64,000 nucleotides of DNA from Bradyrhizobium sp. SZCCT0231 (GCF_018130245.1 NZ_JAFCKP010000001.1:806001-870000), one strand, 5' to 3'. Positions 1 through 8,840 are shown, numbered from the stretch's first letter. The notes: generated from the letters alone by a model not told the origin. Numbers and translations: made by a program.

Positions 1-57
1 AAGGTCCGGGAAGGCCGGAGAACCCCAATGAACCGCGAGCCAGGAGACCGGCCGTGC
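1..57 (+). promoter_or_regulatory. Cobalamin riboswitch, 3' part only
   Basis: The window opens inside a cobalamin (B12) riboswitch. The conserved GGGAAGG segment is followed by the B12-box-like GCGAGCCAGGAGACCGGCC, which closely matches the 3' part of the complete riboswitch near 3400-3458. It lies about 50 nt upstream of the CbiM-like gene, so that transcript is probably switched off when adenosylcobalamin is plentiful. The 5' half lies outside the window. Confidence 0.8.
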
Positions 58-107
58 ACGTTTTGAGGCCAAGGCCGTCGGGTGTGACGGCAGGAAGGAA
101 TTGAGCC

Positions 108-785
108 ATGCATATCGAACCCGGCGTAGTGACGGGCGCCAAGCTCGTGTTGAGTTACGCAACCGGCATCGCCGCAGGCGGCATTGCCTTGAAGCTTGCG
201 GTCGAGACCGTGCGCGAGCAGGGCGTCGGCTCGTTCGCGGCGCGCACGCTCGCCACCACGGGCCTCGTCTTCACCTTCTTCCAGGTCCTGCCGCATTTCC
301 CGGTCGGCGTCTCCGAGGTGCACTGCATCCTCGGCTCGACCTTGTTCCTGCTGTTTGGTGCTGCGCCCGCGGCCTTCGGCCTCGCGCTCGGCCTCTTGCT
401 CCAGGGCGTGTTGTTCGTGCCGACCGACCTGCCGCAATATGGCATGAACGTCACCACGCTCCTGGTGCCGCTGTTCGCGATCCAGGCAATCGCCGCACGG
501 ATCATTTCGCGCAACACCGCCTATGTTGATTTGAAGTATCGGCAGGCGCTGGCGCTTTCGACGACCTACCAGGCCGGCGTGATCGCCTGGGTGGCGTTCT
601 GGGCGCTTTATGGCTCCGGTTTCGCCATGACCAACCTCGCCAGCATCGCGACGTTCGCGGCGTCCTATGCGCTGGTGATCGTGATCGAGCCGCTCGCCGA
701 TCTCGCCGTGCTGGCGCTGGCGAAGTCGCTGCGTGGCGTCACCGCGCCCGGCCTCGTCACGCCTCGCCTGCACAACGCGGCTTAA
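108..785 (+). CDS. cbiM: CbiM-like cobalt ECF transporter permease
   Basis: A 225-residue, strongly hydrophobic protein that starts MHIEPG, the N-terminal signature of the CbiM/NikM substrate-specific membrane component of cobalt/nickel uptake systems. In that family the N-terminal residues (His2) and a later His bind the metal; here His2 and His72 (in VHCILG) are the candidate ligands. At least five membrane segments can be seen. The start is preceded by a GGAAGGA ribosome site and by the end of a cobalamin riboswitch, which supports cobalt supply for B12 synthesis. The usual partners CbiN, CbiQ and CbiO are not next to it; cobF follows instead, so the energising ATPase must be encoded elsewhere or be absent. 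Confidence 0.8.
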   Translation: MHIEPGVVTGAKLVLSYATGIAAGGIALKLAVETVREQGVGSFAARTLATTGLVFTFFQVLPHFPVGVSEVHCILGSTLFLLFGAAPAAFGLALGLLLQGVLFVPTDLPQYGMNVTTLLVPLFAIQAIAARIISRNTAYVDLKYRQALALSTTYQAGVIAWVAFWALYGSGFAMTNLASIATFAASYALVIVIEPLADLAVLALAKSLRGVTAPGLVTPRLHNAA

Positions 786-792
786 GAGACAA

Positions 793-815
793 GGGGCGGC
801 CGTCATGGCCGCCCC
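793..815 (+). terminator. Perfect 9-bp hairpin between cbiM and cobF
   Basis: GGGGCGGCC (793-801) and GGCCGCCCC (807-815) form a perfect stem with a 5-nt loop just after the CbiM stop codon. No T-run follows and cobF starts only 10 nt later. It may be a partial attenuator or an mRNA stability element rather than a full terminator. cobF has no obvious Shine-Dalgarno in the remaining spacer. Confidence 0.5.
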
Positions 816-824
816 ACACGCCCG

Positions 825-1574
825 ATGCTCACGCTCTTCCTGATAGGCATCGGTTGCGGCGATCCCGAGCAGCTCACGCGCGCCGCAATTCAAGCCATCA
901 ACGCGGCCGATCTCGTCCTGATCCCGCGCAAGGGCACTGCGAAGTCCGATCTCGCTGATCTCAGACGGACGATCTGCGCGGACGTGCTCACCAGCGACAA
1001 GACAGCCATCGCCGAATTCGATCTGCCCATGCGAGATGCCGGTGAAGCCGATTACCGCAAGGGCGTCGACGATTGGCATGATGCGGTGGCCGCGGCCTGG
1101 TCGCAGACCATCGCGAGGCATCTCGCAGGTGAGGGCAAGGTTGCGCTGTTGATCTGGGGCGATCCGTCGCTCTACGACTCCTCGCTGCGCATTGCGCGGC
1201 GGCTCGATCCCTTGCCTGATATCGAAGTTGTGCCAGGCATCACCTCGATCCAGGCGCTTTGCGCCGCGCATGCGCTGCCGCTCAACGACATCGGCGAGCC
1301 GTTCCTGGTCACGACGGGGCGGCGCTTGCGCGAAGGCGGCTGGCCGCAGGGCGTCGATACCGTCGTCGTGATGCTCGATGGCGACACGGCGTTCCAGTCG
1401 CTGGATCCGGAAGGCCTGCAGATCTGGTGGGGTGCCTATCTCGGCATGCCCGATCAGATCATCATGTCCGGCGCGCTGGCCGAGGTCGGCCCGCGCATCG
1501 TCGCGTTGCGGCAAGAGGCGCGCGAGCGGCACGGCTGGATCATGGACAGCTATATTCTCAAACGCAGGCGTTGA
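825..1574 (+). CDS. cobF: Precorrin-6A synthase (deacetylating) CobF
   Basis: A 249-residue tetrapyrrole methylase-fold protein. The N-terminal LFLIGIGCGDP glycine-rich motif (residues 4-14) and the central LIWGDPSLYDSS and VVPGITSIQA motifs are those of S-adenosylmethionine-dependent corrin methyltransferases; the overall sequence matches CobF. CobF methylates C-1 of precorrin-5 with loss of acetate to give precorrin-6A in the aerobic cobalamin pathway. It lies between cbiM and cobT in one direction, so it is probably part of the riboswitch-controlled transcript. CobF is found only in the aerobic route, which implies oxygen-dependent B12 synthesis in this organism. Other cob genes are not in the window. 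Confidence 0.9.
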   Translation: MLTLFLIGIGCGDPEQLTRAAIQAINAADLVLIPRKGTAKSDLADLRRTICADVLTSDKTAIAEFDLPMRDAGEADYRKGVDDWHDAVAAAWSQTIARHLAGEGKVALLIWGDPSLYDSSLRIARRLDPLPDIEVVPGITSIQALCAAHALPLNDIGEPFLVTTGRRLREGGWPQGVDTVVVMLDGDTAFQSLDPEGLQIWWGAYLGMPDQIIMSGALAEVGPRIVALRQEARERHGWIMDSYILKRRR

Positions 1575-1579
1575 GCAGC

Positions 1580-2632
1580 ATGCTTCCCGAATGGGTTTAC
1601 CAGAATTGCCCCGAGGTCTCCGCGGTCCATCGCGAGGCGGCCATTGCACGGCAAGCGCAGCTGACGAAGCCGACCGGCGCACTCGGCCGGCTCGAGCAGC
1701 TCGCGATCGAGCTTGCGGGCTTGCAGGCGACCGAGCAGCCGCGCGCCGCGCGGGTACCGATCATCGTTTTCGCCGGCGACCACGGTATCGTCGCGCAGGG
1801 CGTGTCGGCCTATCCGCAAGCGGTCACCATCGCGATGATGGCGAATTTTGCGGCCGGAGGCGCGGCGATCTCGGTGCTGGCGCGCGAGCTTGGCTCGAGC
1901 CTGGAGGTGGTCGACGCCGGCACGCTGGCACCAGGGGAGATGGCGGGAATCGTCACCGACAAGCCGCGCAGCGGCACGCGCGATTTCAGCGTCGAGGCTG
2001 CGCTCACGCCGGCGGAATTGGCCTTCGCCTTCGAGGCCGGCCGGCGTGCGGTGGTGCGCGCCGAGGCCAACCAGCCTGACCTCTTGATCTTCGGCGAGAT
2101 GGGCATCGGCAACACCACGACATCGGCGGCAATTGCCGCGAGCCTGCTTGGCGTGGGCGCCGAGGAGATCGCCGGCAGCGGCACCGGCGTCGATGCGGCC
2201 GGCCGCGCGCACAAGGCACGGGTGATCGATGCGGCGATTGCACGCCATGGCGTCGCCGGAGCCTCGGCCGAGAGGATCCTGTGCGCCGTCGGCGGTCTCG
2301 AGATCGCGGCGATCTCGGGCGCCATCGTCGCGGCCGCGCAGCGCCGCATTCCCGTATTCATGGACGGCTTCATCGTATCGATGGCAGCGCTCGCGGCAGT
2401 GCGGCTCAACCCGTCGTGCCAGCCGTTCCTGCTGCCGTCGCATCAATCGGCGGAGCAGGGACATCGGCTGGTGCTGCGTGCGCTGAACGTGCAGCCGTTG
2501 ATCAGCCTCGATCTCAGGCTCGGCGAGGGATCGGGCGCCGCGATCGCGCTGCCCTTGGTTCGGTCGGCCTGCGCGCTCCACAACGGCATGGCGACCTTCG
2601 CGCAGGCGAGTGTGCCGGATCGGCCTAGCTGA
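1580..2632 (+). CDS. cobT: Nicotinate-nucleotide--dimethylbenzimidazole phosphoribosyltransferase
   Basis: A 350-residue CobT (CobU in the Pseudomonas naming). It makes alpha-ribazole phosphate from dimethylbenzimidazole and nicotinate mononucleotide for the lower ligand of cobalamin. Family motifs are present in order: KPTGALGRLE near the N-terminus, FAGDHGI, FGEMGIGNTTTSAA, CAVGGLEIAAISGA and LRLGEGSGAA. Glu316 in the last motif matches the catalytic glutamate of the family. The start was placed at the ATG six bases after the cobF stop codon because MLPEWV begins the conserved family sequence; the reading frame itself extends further upstream through cobF. Its 3' end overlaps the opposing phosphatase gene by 8 bp. 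Confidence 0.92.
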   Translation: MLPEWVYQNCPEVSAVHREAAIARQAQLTKPTGALGRLEQLAIELAGLQATEQPRAARVPIIVFAGDHGIVAQGVSAYPQAVTIAMMANFAAGGAAISVLARELGSSLEVVDAGTLAPGEMAGIVTDKPRSGTRDFSVEAALTPAELAFAFEAGRRAVVRAEANQPDLLIFGEMGIGNTTTSAAIAASLLGVGAEEIAGSGTGVDAAGRAHKARVIDAAIARHGVAGASAERILCAVGGLEIAAISGAIVAAAQRRIPVFMDGFIVSMAALAAVRLNPSCQPFLLPSHQSAEQGHRLVLRALNVQPLISLDLRLGEGSGAAIALPLVRSACALHNGMATFAQASVPDRPS

Positions 2633-3197
2633 TCCGCTGATTGACCGAGACGACGCGCCAGCCGGTCGCGAGCCGGTCGATCCGGGTCAGCGACAGCGGG
2701 TCGATTACGAAGCGCAACGCGGCTTGCGGCGTGAGATCGAGCGCGATGCACAGCGCGGCGCGGATTGTGCCGGAATGCACGACGAGCGTTGCCGATCCGG
2801 CTCCGATCCGCGACAGGCCCAGGCGGACGCGCGCGACCTGATCCTCAAAGCTCTCGCCGCCCGGTGGTCTCCGGTGCGCGGGATCGCTCCAGAATTGCGC
2901 GTAGGCCTCGCCGCCGCTCGCGGCAAGTTCGTCATGTCGTCGGCCGGTCCAGCTGCCGAAATCCTGCTCGCTGAATTCACTCACCAGATCGGGTTCGAGC
3001 CCCAGCGCGCGCGCCGTCTCGAGCGTGCGCCGCGAAGGGCTCGCATAACTCGCAGCATCCCGCGGCAAGCGCGGCCGGAGCGCGTCCAGTTGCGCGTGGT
3101 CGGTCAGATCCGCCGGCGCATCGGCCGCGTGGATCGTCCCTTTGATGCCGTCGACAGGTGCATGTCGGATCAGCCAGAGGAAGGTCGCGCCTTCCAT
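2625..3197 (-). CDS. Histidine phosphatase, probable alpha-ribazole phosphatase
   Basis: A 190-residue histidine phosphatase (phosphoglycerate mutase-like). The phosphorylated histidine lies in LIRHAPVDG (Arg11-His12); ASPSRRTLETA, EQDFGSWTG and VVHSGTIRA supply the other active-site positions. Next to cobT it is most likely the CobC-type alpha-ribazole-5'-phosphate phosphatase that removes the phosphate from the CobT product, but sequence alone does not exclude another phosphomonoester. The ATG at 3197 was preferred over an upstream one at 3248 because GGAG lies at the right distance and the family sequence starts there. It is transcribed against cobT and diverges from the riboswitch-controlled receptor gene. 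Confidence 0.75.
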   Translation of the reverse strand: MEGATFLWLIRHAPVDGIKGTIHAADAPADLTDHAQLDALRPRLPRDAASYASPSRRTLETARALGLEPDLVSEFSEQDFGSWTGRRHDELAASGGEAYAQFWSDPAHRRPPGGESFEDQVARVRLGLSRIGAGSATLVVHSGTIRAALCIALDLTPQAALRFVIDPLSLTRIDRLATGWRVVSVNQRIS

Positions 3198-3278
3198 GCA
3201 AATCTCCGGGGAAGTTGGTGGCTGTGGCAATATCGCCGCAACTGGCACATTGACTCTGTCTTGGTGGTAATCCTAGAT

Positions 3279-3460
3279 GCTCGTGACGGTTTCCCCGAGA
3301 GGGAATGAAAAGGGAATGCGGTGCGGGGCGTTGTCCCCAATGCCGTGGCTGCCCCCGCAACTGTGAGCGGATAATCCTTCGTCACGAGCCACTGGGTCCT
3401 CGGTCCCGGGAAGGCGACGAAGCGGTGATGACCCGCGAGCCAGGAGACCTGCCGTCAGCC
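3279..3460 (+). promoter_or_regulatory. Cobalamin riboswitch
   Basis: A complete cobalamin riboswitch. In order: CTCGTGACGGTTTCC, GGGAATGCGGTGC, the core GCCCCCGCAACTGTGAGCGG, GTCACGAGCCACTGGG, GGGAAGGCG and the B12 box GCGAGCCAGGAGACCTGCCG. The spacing is typical of the class. About 125 nt separate it from the GTG start of the TonB-dependent receptor; that segment must hold the expression platform. Inference: receptor and PepSY genes are repressed by adenosylcobalamin. It occupies most of the 388-base gap between the phosphatase and the receptor. Confidence 0.95.
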
Positions 3461-3585
3461 GTGGTCACACGCGAAGATGTCGGTCGGGGAGTGCAGACAT
3501 TCGGCTTCATCGGAGGGCTGACAGGCCCAGGGTGGGACCTCGTTCGCTGTGACGTGCCACTGACGTCATACCGAGGTCTAGACCC

Positions 3586-5943
3586 GTGTCTTCCATCCGT
3601 ATCGCACGACCGCGCCGGTTCATGCTGGTTTCCGCCGCGCTCACGTCCTTTGCCGTTCTCGATCTGCCTGCCGCTCTGGCGCAGCAAACCCAAGAGCCGC
3701 TGCCACCCGTCGAGGTGTCGCCCGCCCAAGCGCGCAAGCCGGCCAAACCGGCCGCACGGGAGGCGGAGAGCGCGCGCCGCGCGGCAGCGCGCAGGAGGGC
3801 GGCTCTAACCGCACCGCCAAAACCCGTTATGCCGGCTTCGACGGCGCAAACCCCGCTCAACACCAATGCCGTTGCCGAAAGCGCCTCGCGGCTTGGCCTG
3901 ACTGTGCGGGAGATACCGGCGACCGTTGAAGTCATCTCGGCCGAGACCATGCGCGAACAGGGCTATCGCACCGTGTCCGAGGTGGCGCAGGGCGCGGTCG
4001 GCGTCACCTCCGGCGACAACCCGGCTGAACCTTCGGCCTTCTCGATGCGCGGCTTCACCAACAGCCAGATCAACACGCTCTACAACGGCATCAAGATCGG
4101 TCCGCAGAACATGACCTCGCGGATCGTGGATACCGCCAATCTGGACGCCGTGGAATTCCTCAAAGGCCCGGCCTCCCTGATCTCGGGCGAGGGCGCCGCC
4201 GGCGGTGCGATCAACTTGGTCAACAAGCAGCCGCACACCGGCGCGGTCCGGAACGAGGCGGACTTCTCGTACGACTCGCTGAACTCGGTCCGCGCGCATT
4301 ACGGCTCGGGCGGCAGCACCAATGTACAGGGCCTCGACTACCGCTTCGACATCAGCCGCTCCTCGCTCAACGGTTTTGTCGACGACACCTATACCAAGAC
4401 GCTCGACGTCTCCGGCCAACTCAACTACCGCGTCTCCGACAGCCTCAAGGTCTGGGGCGCGATCGAGTACCGTGAGGATCGCGGAAAGGCCTATTGGGGC
4501 GCACCGCTGGTGCCGGTCGCCTTCAGCGGCTCGCATGCGACGACGGGGATCGTCTCCGGCAACTACGTCTCGAATTACAACGGAACGAATCTTGGTGCCG
4601 TCACGATCGACGACCGCACCTTCAACACCAACTACAACGTTCTCGACAACCGTAACGTCGCTCAGGAAGTGTGGTTGCGCGGCGGCTTCGAGCTGAAGCT
4701 GGCGCCGGATCTGACGCTGAAGAGCCAAGCCTATGGTTACGGCGCAGAGCGCACCTGGTTCAACAACGAGATCGAGGCGTTCAACTCCACCACGAACCTC
4801 GTCGATCGCGAGCGCTTCTATGTCGCGCAAAGCCAGCGTCTGGTCGGCAACATCACCGACCTGATCTGGGACACCAATATCGCGGGCTTTGACAACCGGC
4901 TGGTCACGACGCTCTCGTCGAGCTATCTCGATTTCGTCAGGCCCGGCGCGGCAAATTTTCCCAGCGATTCAGTTTCGCTCGTCGATCCCAACCGCGGCCT
5001 TTATGGCCTGCTCACGACACAGCAGCAGACCGCGCGCATCGACAACGAGGCACTGTCATTCGAGGACCGGCTGAAGCTGACACGTAGCTTCGCGCTGATC
5101 GGCGGCCTGCGTGTCGAGCACATCGGGCTCGATCGCAACTCGACCGACAAGAACGGTCTGGAGAAGGCTGGCTTTCCATTCACGAAAGACTGGGCGCCGG
5201 TGACGGGACGCATCGGCTACACCTGGGAGGCCGTTCCCGGCCTCACCTTCTTCAGCCAATATGCCACCGGCGCCGACATCGCAGCCAACAATATCTTCCT
5301 GCTGCTGCCGACCCAACCGCTGGACCTGACGACGTCGCGCACCTACGAGACCGGCGTCAAGCACCTGTTCTGGGACAACAGGGCGGAGTGGTCGTTCTCG
5401 GCCTACGACATCCTGCGCAAGAACGTCTATGCGGCGGCCGGCGGCATGCAGCTGAATATCGCCGGGCGGCAGGAGTCCAAGGGCGTCGAGCTTGCCGCCT
5501 CCGTGCGCCCGATCGAGCCGCTGCGGCTGTGGGGCAACATCGCCTATGTCGATGCGCGCTATGCCGACTACAATTTCGCAGGCGGCTCGTTCTCCGGCAA
5601 CACGCCGCCGAACGTGCCGCGCATCGTCGCCAATGCCGGCGCGTCGTACCGGTTCTTCACCCCGTGGCCGGTGGAACTCGGCATCGTCGGCCGGCACGTC
5701 GGCGATCGCTACAACACCGACGCCAACACGGTGACGATGAACGCCTACACGGTCGGCGACGTCTACGCCTTCGTCGACATTCCCAAGACGGTCTTCAATG
5801 CCGTCGACCAGGCGCGCCTGACCTTCCGCGTGCGCAACTTCACCGACAAGCGCTACGCGATCTGGGGCGATCCGTTCTATCCCGACCAGATCCTCTTGGG
5901 CGCGCCGCGCACCTACGAGATCTCGGCGGCGTTCAAATGGTAG
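3586..5943 (+). CDS. TonB-dependent receptor under B12 riboswitch
   Basis: A 785-residue outer-membrane receptor. Residues 1-32 form a signal peptide ending in ALAQ. A 60-residue Ala/Lys/Arg/Pro-rich stretch follows, then a plug domain (REIPATVEVIS to about residue 210, with SMRGFTNSQINTLYNGIKIG and VEFLKGPASLISGEGAAGGAINLV) and a 22-strand-type beta-barrel ending in the aromatic TYEISAAFKW. The plug is of the ferric-siderophore receptor type rather than classic BtuB. Because a cobalamin riboswitch lies directly upstream, its cargo is more likely cobalamin, another corrinoid or a cobalt chelate than iron. The start is GTG with GAGG nearby. The PepSY gene follows 12 nt after the stop. Confidence 0.88.
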   Translation: MSSIRIARPRRFMLVSAALTSFAVLDLPAALAQQTQEPLPPVEVSPAQARKPAKPAAREAESARRAAARRRAALTAPPKPVMPASTAQTPLNTNAVAESASRLGLTVREIPATVEVISAETMREQGYRTVSEVAQGAVGVTSGDNPAEPSAFSMRGFTNSQINTLYNGIKIGPQNMTSRIVDTANLDAVEFLKGPASLISGEGAAGGAINLVNKQPHTGAVRNEADFSYDSLNSVRAHYGSGGSTNVQGLDYRFDISRSSLNGFVDDTYTKTLDVSGQLNYRVSDSLKVWGAIEYREDRGKAYWGAPLVPVAFSGSHATTGIVSGNYVSNYNGTNLGAVTIDDRTFNTNYNVLDNRNVAQEVWLRGGFELKLAPDLTLKSQAYGYGAERTWFNNEIEAFNSTTNLVDRERFYVAQSQRLVGNITDLIWDTNIAGFDNRLVTTLSSSYLDFVRPGAANFPSDSVSLVDPNRGLYGLLTTQQQTARIDNEALSFEDRLKLTRSFALIGGLRVEHIGLDRNSTDKNGLEKAGFPFTKDWAPVTGRIGYTWEAVPGLTFFSQYATGADIAANNIFLLLPTQPLDLTTSRTYETGVKHLFWDNRAEWSFSAYDILRKNVYAAAGGMQLNIAGRQESKGVELAASVRPIEPLRLWGNIAYVDARYADYNFAGGSFSGNTPPNVPRIVANAGASYRFFTPWPVELGIVGRHVGDRYNTDANTVTMNAYTVGDVYAFVDIPKTVFNAVDQARLTFRVRNFTDKRYAIWGDPFYPDQILLGAPRTYEISAAFKW

Positions 5944-5955
5944 GGCGTTGAACGC

Positions 5956-7371
5956 ATGATGGGCGCGATCGTCCTCTCGCACCGCTGGCTCGGGATCGCG
6001 TTCTGCCTCCTGTTCGCGATGTGGTTCGCGACTGGAATCGTGATGCACTACGTTCCGTTTCCGTCGCTGACGGAAGCGGAGCGATTTGCCGGGCTCGCGC
6101 CGCTGGATCGCGACGGGACGAGGATCTCGGTCGCGGACGCCGTTGCGGCGAGCGGGATCACCGATGCCACGCGTGTTCGGCTGATCCAGCGGAGTGATGG
6201 AGCGGTCTACATCGTGTCGGGGGCCTCGGGCCAGCGCGCAATCCGCGCGACCGACGGGAACAACGCGTTGGTGAAATCCGCTGGTGTCGCTCTGGTTTTG
6301 GCGCAAGCCCATGCGAGCCAGCGAAAGATCGATGCCTCGCATGCGTCGATTGTTGGTCACGCGGATTACGATCAATGGAGCGTGCCGAACGGCTACGATC
6401 GTCACCGGCCGTTGTTTCGCGTGGCTCTCGGTGATGTCGCCGGAACGGAGGTTTACGTCTCATCGCTCACCGGTGAGATCGTCCTAGATACGACGCAGAG
6501 CGAGCGCGGATGGAATTGGGTCGGCAGTGTGCTGCACTGGATCTATCCGACGCTGCTGCGAAGCAATTGGGCGCTCTGGGATCGGGTGGTCTGGACCTTG
6601 TCGCTGCTCGCCCTGATCGCAGCATTGCTGGGTGCCGTGCTCGGGATCGCGCGGATCAGGTTTCGCAAAGGGCAAATCTCCTCGCCTTACCGTGGCTGGC
6701 ATGCGCTGCATCATCTCATCGGCCTCGCGGCGGCGCTCTTCGTGCTGACCTGGATCTTCAGCGGCTGGCTCTCGATGGATCACGGCCGGCTGTTCTCGCG
6801 CGGGCAATTGACGCCGGCAGAGGCCGGCGTGGTGAACGCCGCGCCCGATTGGAGGGAAGCTCCAACGCTGGATCGGCAGCCAATATCGCCCTCGGCTCGC
6901 GAGGTCGAATGGTTCGCCTTCAACGGCCATGTCTATCGGCGCGGCCGGGTTGATCTCGGCCGTCAGGCGTTGATCAAGGCAGGGGACGTGCCGCGAGATG
7001 AACGGGAATTTCTCAGCGCTCGCGAGGTGCTGACATTGACGATGCGCCTTGTCGCGGGCTGCGATGCACCGTCCGTTGTTGCTGATGACGATTTCTACTC
7101 CGTGCAAGCCGCATCCCCGGGTGCGCCGGTCTACCGCTTCCGGTGTAACGAGCTCTGGTTCGACATCGACGGCGCGGATGGCCGCGTGCTGCAACGGCTG
7201 GATGCGTCACGGCGGGCCTATCGCTGGGCCTACAGCGCGCTGCACACATTCGACGTTCCGGTCCTCATGGCGCACCCATATCTGCGCGAAATCCTGATCG
7301 TCGGGCTCTGCGCGCTCGGGCTGGTGTTCTCGATGACCGGCATCGTCATCGGCTGGCGGCGCTTGCGCTAA
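5956..7371 (+). CDS. PepSY-associated membrane protein (PiuB-like)
   Basis: A 471-residue inner-membrane protein with four predicted membrane helices: residues about 9-31 (SHRWLGIAFCLLFAMW), 212-236, 254-276 (ALHHLIGLAAALF) and 446-468. Between them lie two large soluble segments of the PepSY type, with conserved HRW, HHL and ALHTFD histidines that could bind haem or metal. Such proteins often accompany TonB receptors and are thought to be inner-membrane reductases of imported metal complexes. It is 12 nt downstream of the receptor, so it should share the cobalamin riboswitch. Its end overlaps the opposing reductase gene by 4 bp. Confidence 0.8.
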   Translation: MMGAIVLSHRWLGIAFCLLFAMWFATGIVMHYVPFPSLTEAERFAGLAPLDRDGTRISVADAVAASGITDATRVRLIQRSDGAVYIVSGASGQRAIRATDGNNALVKSAGVALVLAQAHASQRKIDASHASIVGHADYDQWSVPNGYDRHRPLFRVALGDVAGTEVYVSSLTGEIVLDTTQSERGWNWVGSVLHWIYPTLLRSNWALWDRVVWTLSLLALIAALLGAVLGIARIRFRKGQISSPYRGWHALHHLIGLAAALFVLTWIFSGWLSMDHGRLFSRGQLTPAEAGVVNAAPDWREAPTLDRQPISPSAREVEWFAFNGHVYRRGRVDLGRQALIKAGDVPRDEREFLSAREVLTLTMRLVAGCDAPSVVADDDFYSVQAASPGAPVYRFRCNELWFDIDGADGRVLQRLDASRRAYRWAYSALHTFDVPVLMAHPYLREILIVGLCALGLVFSMTGIVIGWRRLR

Positions 7372-8108
7372 TCCAGTCCGGTCTTGCCCGGCGCCCAATA
7401 GGCTTTGGTGCTCATCCGCGACCTTGCAACGCCGGCGGCTTTCAGGGACCGGCTGATGCGCTGGATCGACGAAGCCTTGCCGGTCAGGACGAAATGCGCG
7501 CTTGCGGCAAAGCGCAACAGCTCGGCGTCGACGGATGCAAGATGGGCGTCCTCGGCACTGCGCGCGATCAGTGTGGCGCCGCCGAGGCCGATGGCAGCCA
7601 GGACGGGATCTGCTTCTGCGGCATCCGAAACTTCGAACACGTAATCCACCTGCCGGTTGTCGCGGAACGCTGAGGCAACGCCGAATGCGGTTTCATCGCC
7701 GAACAGGACTGTCGGCGCTCTCGGAGCGGAAAGATCGAGCGAGCGACGTGGGCCGAAGAACCAGCAGATGTCGCCTTGGCGCAAGGCGCTTACCCATCGG
7801 CTGCCGGGCCCGTTGCCGTGTGCAAAAGCGAGCAGTCGAGTCCGGCCTTTCTCCGCATCCCACGACACCGGCGTGTAGGTCCGCGCGCTCAGGCCGGATC
7901 CCATCGCGACCTGGATCTTCTGGCCGATGGTCCATGCGACGCCCTTGAGGGCATCGCCTTCGAGCTCGATCGACCGAAAGCGAGGCGAGAGCGTCTCGAC
8001 GCCGGTGACGCGCGCAGGGCGCATCAGCCATTGCAGCAACATGCGCGCGACTGGCCCCTGCGGCGGCTTCGATGGCTCGGACATCTGCGGTCGGTCGGGC
8101 TCGTTCAA
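7368..8108 (-). CDS. Siderophore-interacting protein, FAD/NAD(P)H ferric-chelate reductase
   Basis: A 246-residue protein of the siderophore-interacting family (ViuB/YqjH type). An N-terminal FAD-binding barrel carries the RTYTPVSWD flavin motif (residues about 76-84), and a C-terminal NAD(P)H domain ends with SRMSTKAYWAPGKTG, characteristic of this family. Members reduce ferric siderophores in the cytoplasm to release iron. It is the last gene of an AraC - methyltransferase - reductase set on the minus strand and converges on the receptor/PepSY pair. The grouping suggests a reductase acting on the imported chelate; the metal could be iron or cobalt. Confidence 0.85.
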   Translation of the reverse strand: MNEPDRPQMSEPSKPPQGPVARMLLQWLMRPARVTGVETLSPRFRSIELEGDALKGVAWTIGQKIQVAMGSGLSARTYTPVSWDAEKGRTRLLAFAHGNGPGSRWVSALRQGDICWFFGPRRSLDLSAPRAPTVLFGDETAFGVASAFRDNRQVDYVFEVSDAAEADPVLAAIGLGGATLIARSAEDAHLASVDAELLRFAASAHFVLTGKASSIQRISRSLKAAGVARSRMSTKAYWAPGKTGLD

Positions 8109-8147
8109 AGCCGTGCTCCTGTCATTGGAGTTTCGTGGACGCGCGGA

Positions 8148-8840
8148 TTACCGCGTCCTGACGCTGAGCTCGTTGCCGCGGGCGGGATCGAACGGCAGCG
8201 ATAGCGAGAGATAGCCGTTTTGGCGATCGCGGACGTAGTCGATATAGCCTGATGCCTCCTCGAACGCGTTCTCGGCGACGATGATCGCGCCGGGTCTGAG
8301 GTGCGGCTCCAGCAGCTTGAGCACGGAAAGATAGAGCGTGAAGGCGCCGTCGAGCATCACCATGTCGATGTCGCCGTTGAGGCCGGAGCTGAGCGTTTCG
8401 CGGGCATCGCCCAGCCGAAACTCGACGAGATCGGCGAGCCCCGCGGCCGCGAGGTTCGCGCGCGCCCGCTCGATCTTGCCGGGTTCGAGATCTGTCCCGA
8501 TCAGCCGGCCGCCGCCCATGTCGCGCAGTGCGGCCGCCATGTAGATCGTGGAAATTCCCATCGAAGAGCCGAACTCGACGATGTGCTTCGCCTTGCAGGC
8601 GCGGGCGCACACGTAGAGAAAGCGCCCAAACCGCGGAGACACGCTCAGAAAATTGTCGGCGAATCCGCGGTAGGTTCCTTCCAGATCGCGGCCCTCGGCG
8701 GTGACGAGCTGGTTGATCATCTCCTCGCGGCTGCTCGCCTCGTTCGCGAAGCTTTGCGCGAGCGGCGCATCGGCGGCTTCCGCTTCCCGGTGGAGGCGTT
8801 CGAGAACGTCCGCGACGAGGCCACTGCTGAGTGAATCCAT
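8148..8840 (-). CDS. Class I SAM-dependent methyltransferase (O-methyltransferase type)
   Basis: A 230-residue Rossmann methyltransferase. The SAM-binding region I is IVEFGSSMGISTIYMAAAL, followed by LIGTDLEP (acidic loop), FRLGDARETL and DMVMLDGAF. It resembles small-molecule O-methyltransferases. The start at 8840 was chosen because AAGGAGCT lies just upstream; the frame remains open further 5' but runs into the AraC gene. It lies 39 nt upstream of the siderophore-interacting reductase and 106 nt downstream of the AraC regulator. No siderophore synthetase is present, so its substrate is unknown; it could modify a chelator or a corrinoid-related compound. Confidence 0.75.
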   Translation of the reverse strand: MDSLSSGLVADVLERLHREAEAADAPLAQSFANEASSREEMINQLVTAEGRDLEGTYRGFADNFLSVSPRFGRFLYVCARACKAKHIVEFGSSMGISTIYMAAALRDMGGGRLIGTDLEPGKIERARANLAAAGLADLVEFRLGDARETLSSGLNGDIDMVMLDGAFTLYLSVLKLLEPHLRPGAIIVAENAFEEASGYIDYVRDRQNGYLSLSLPFDPARGNELSVRTR

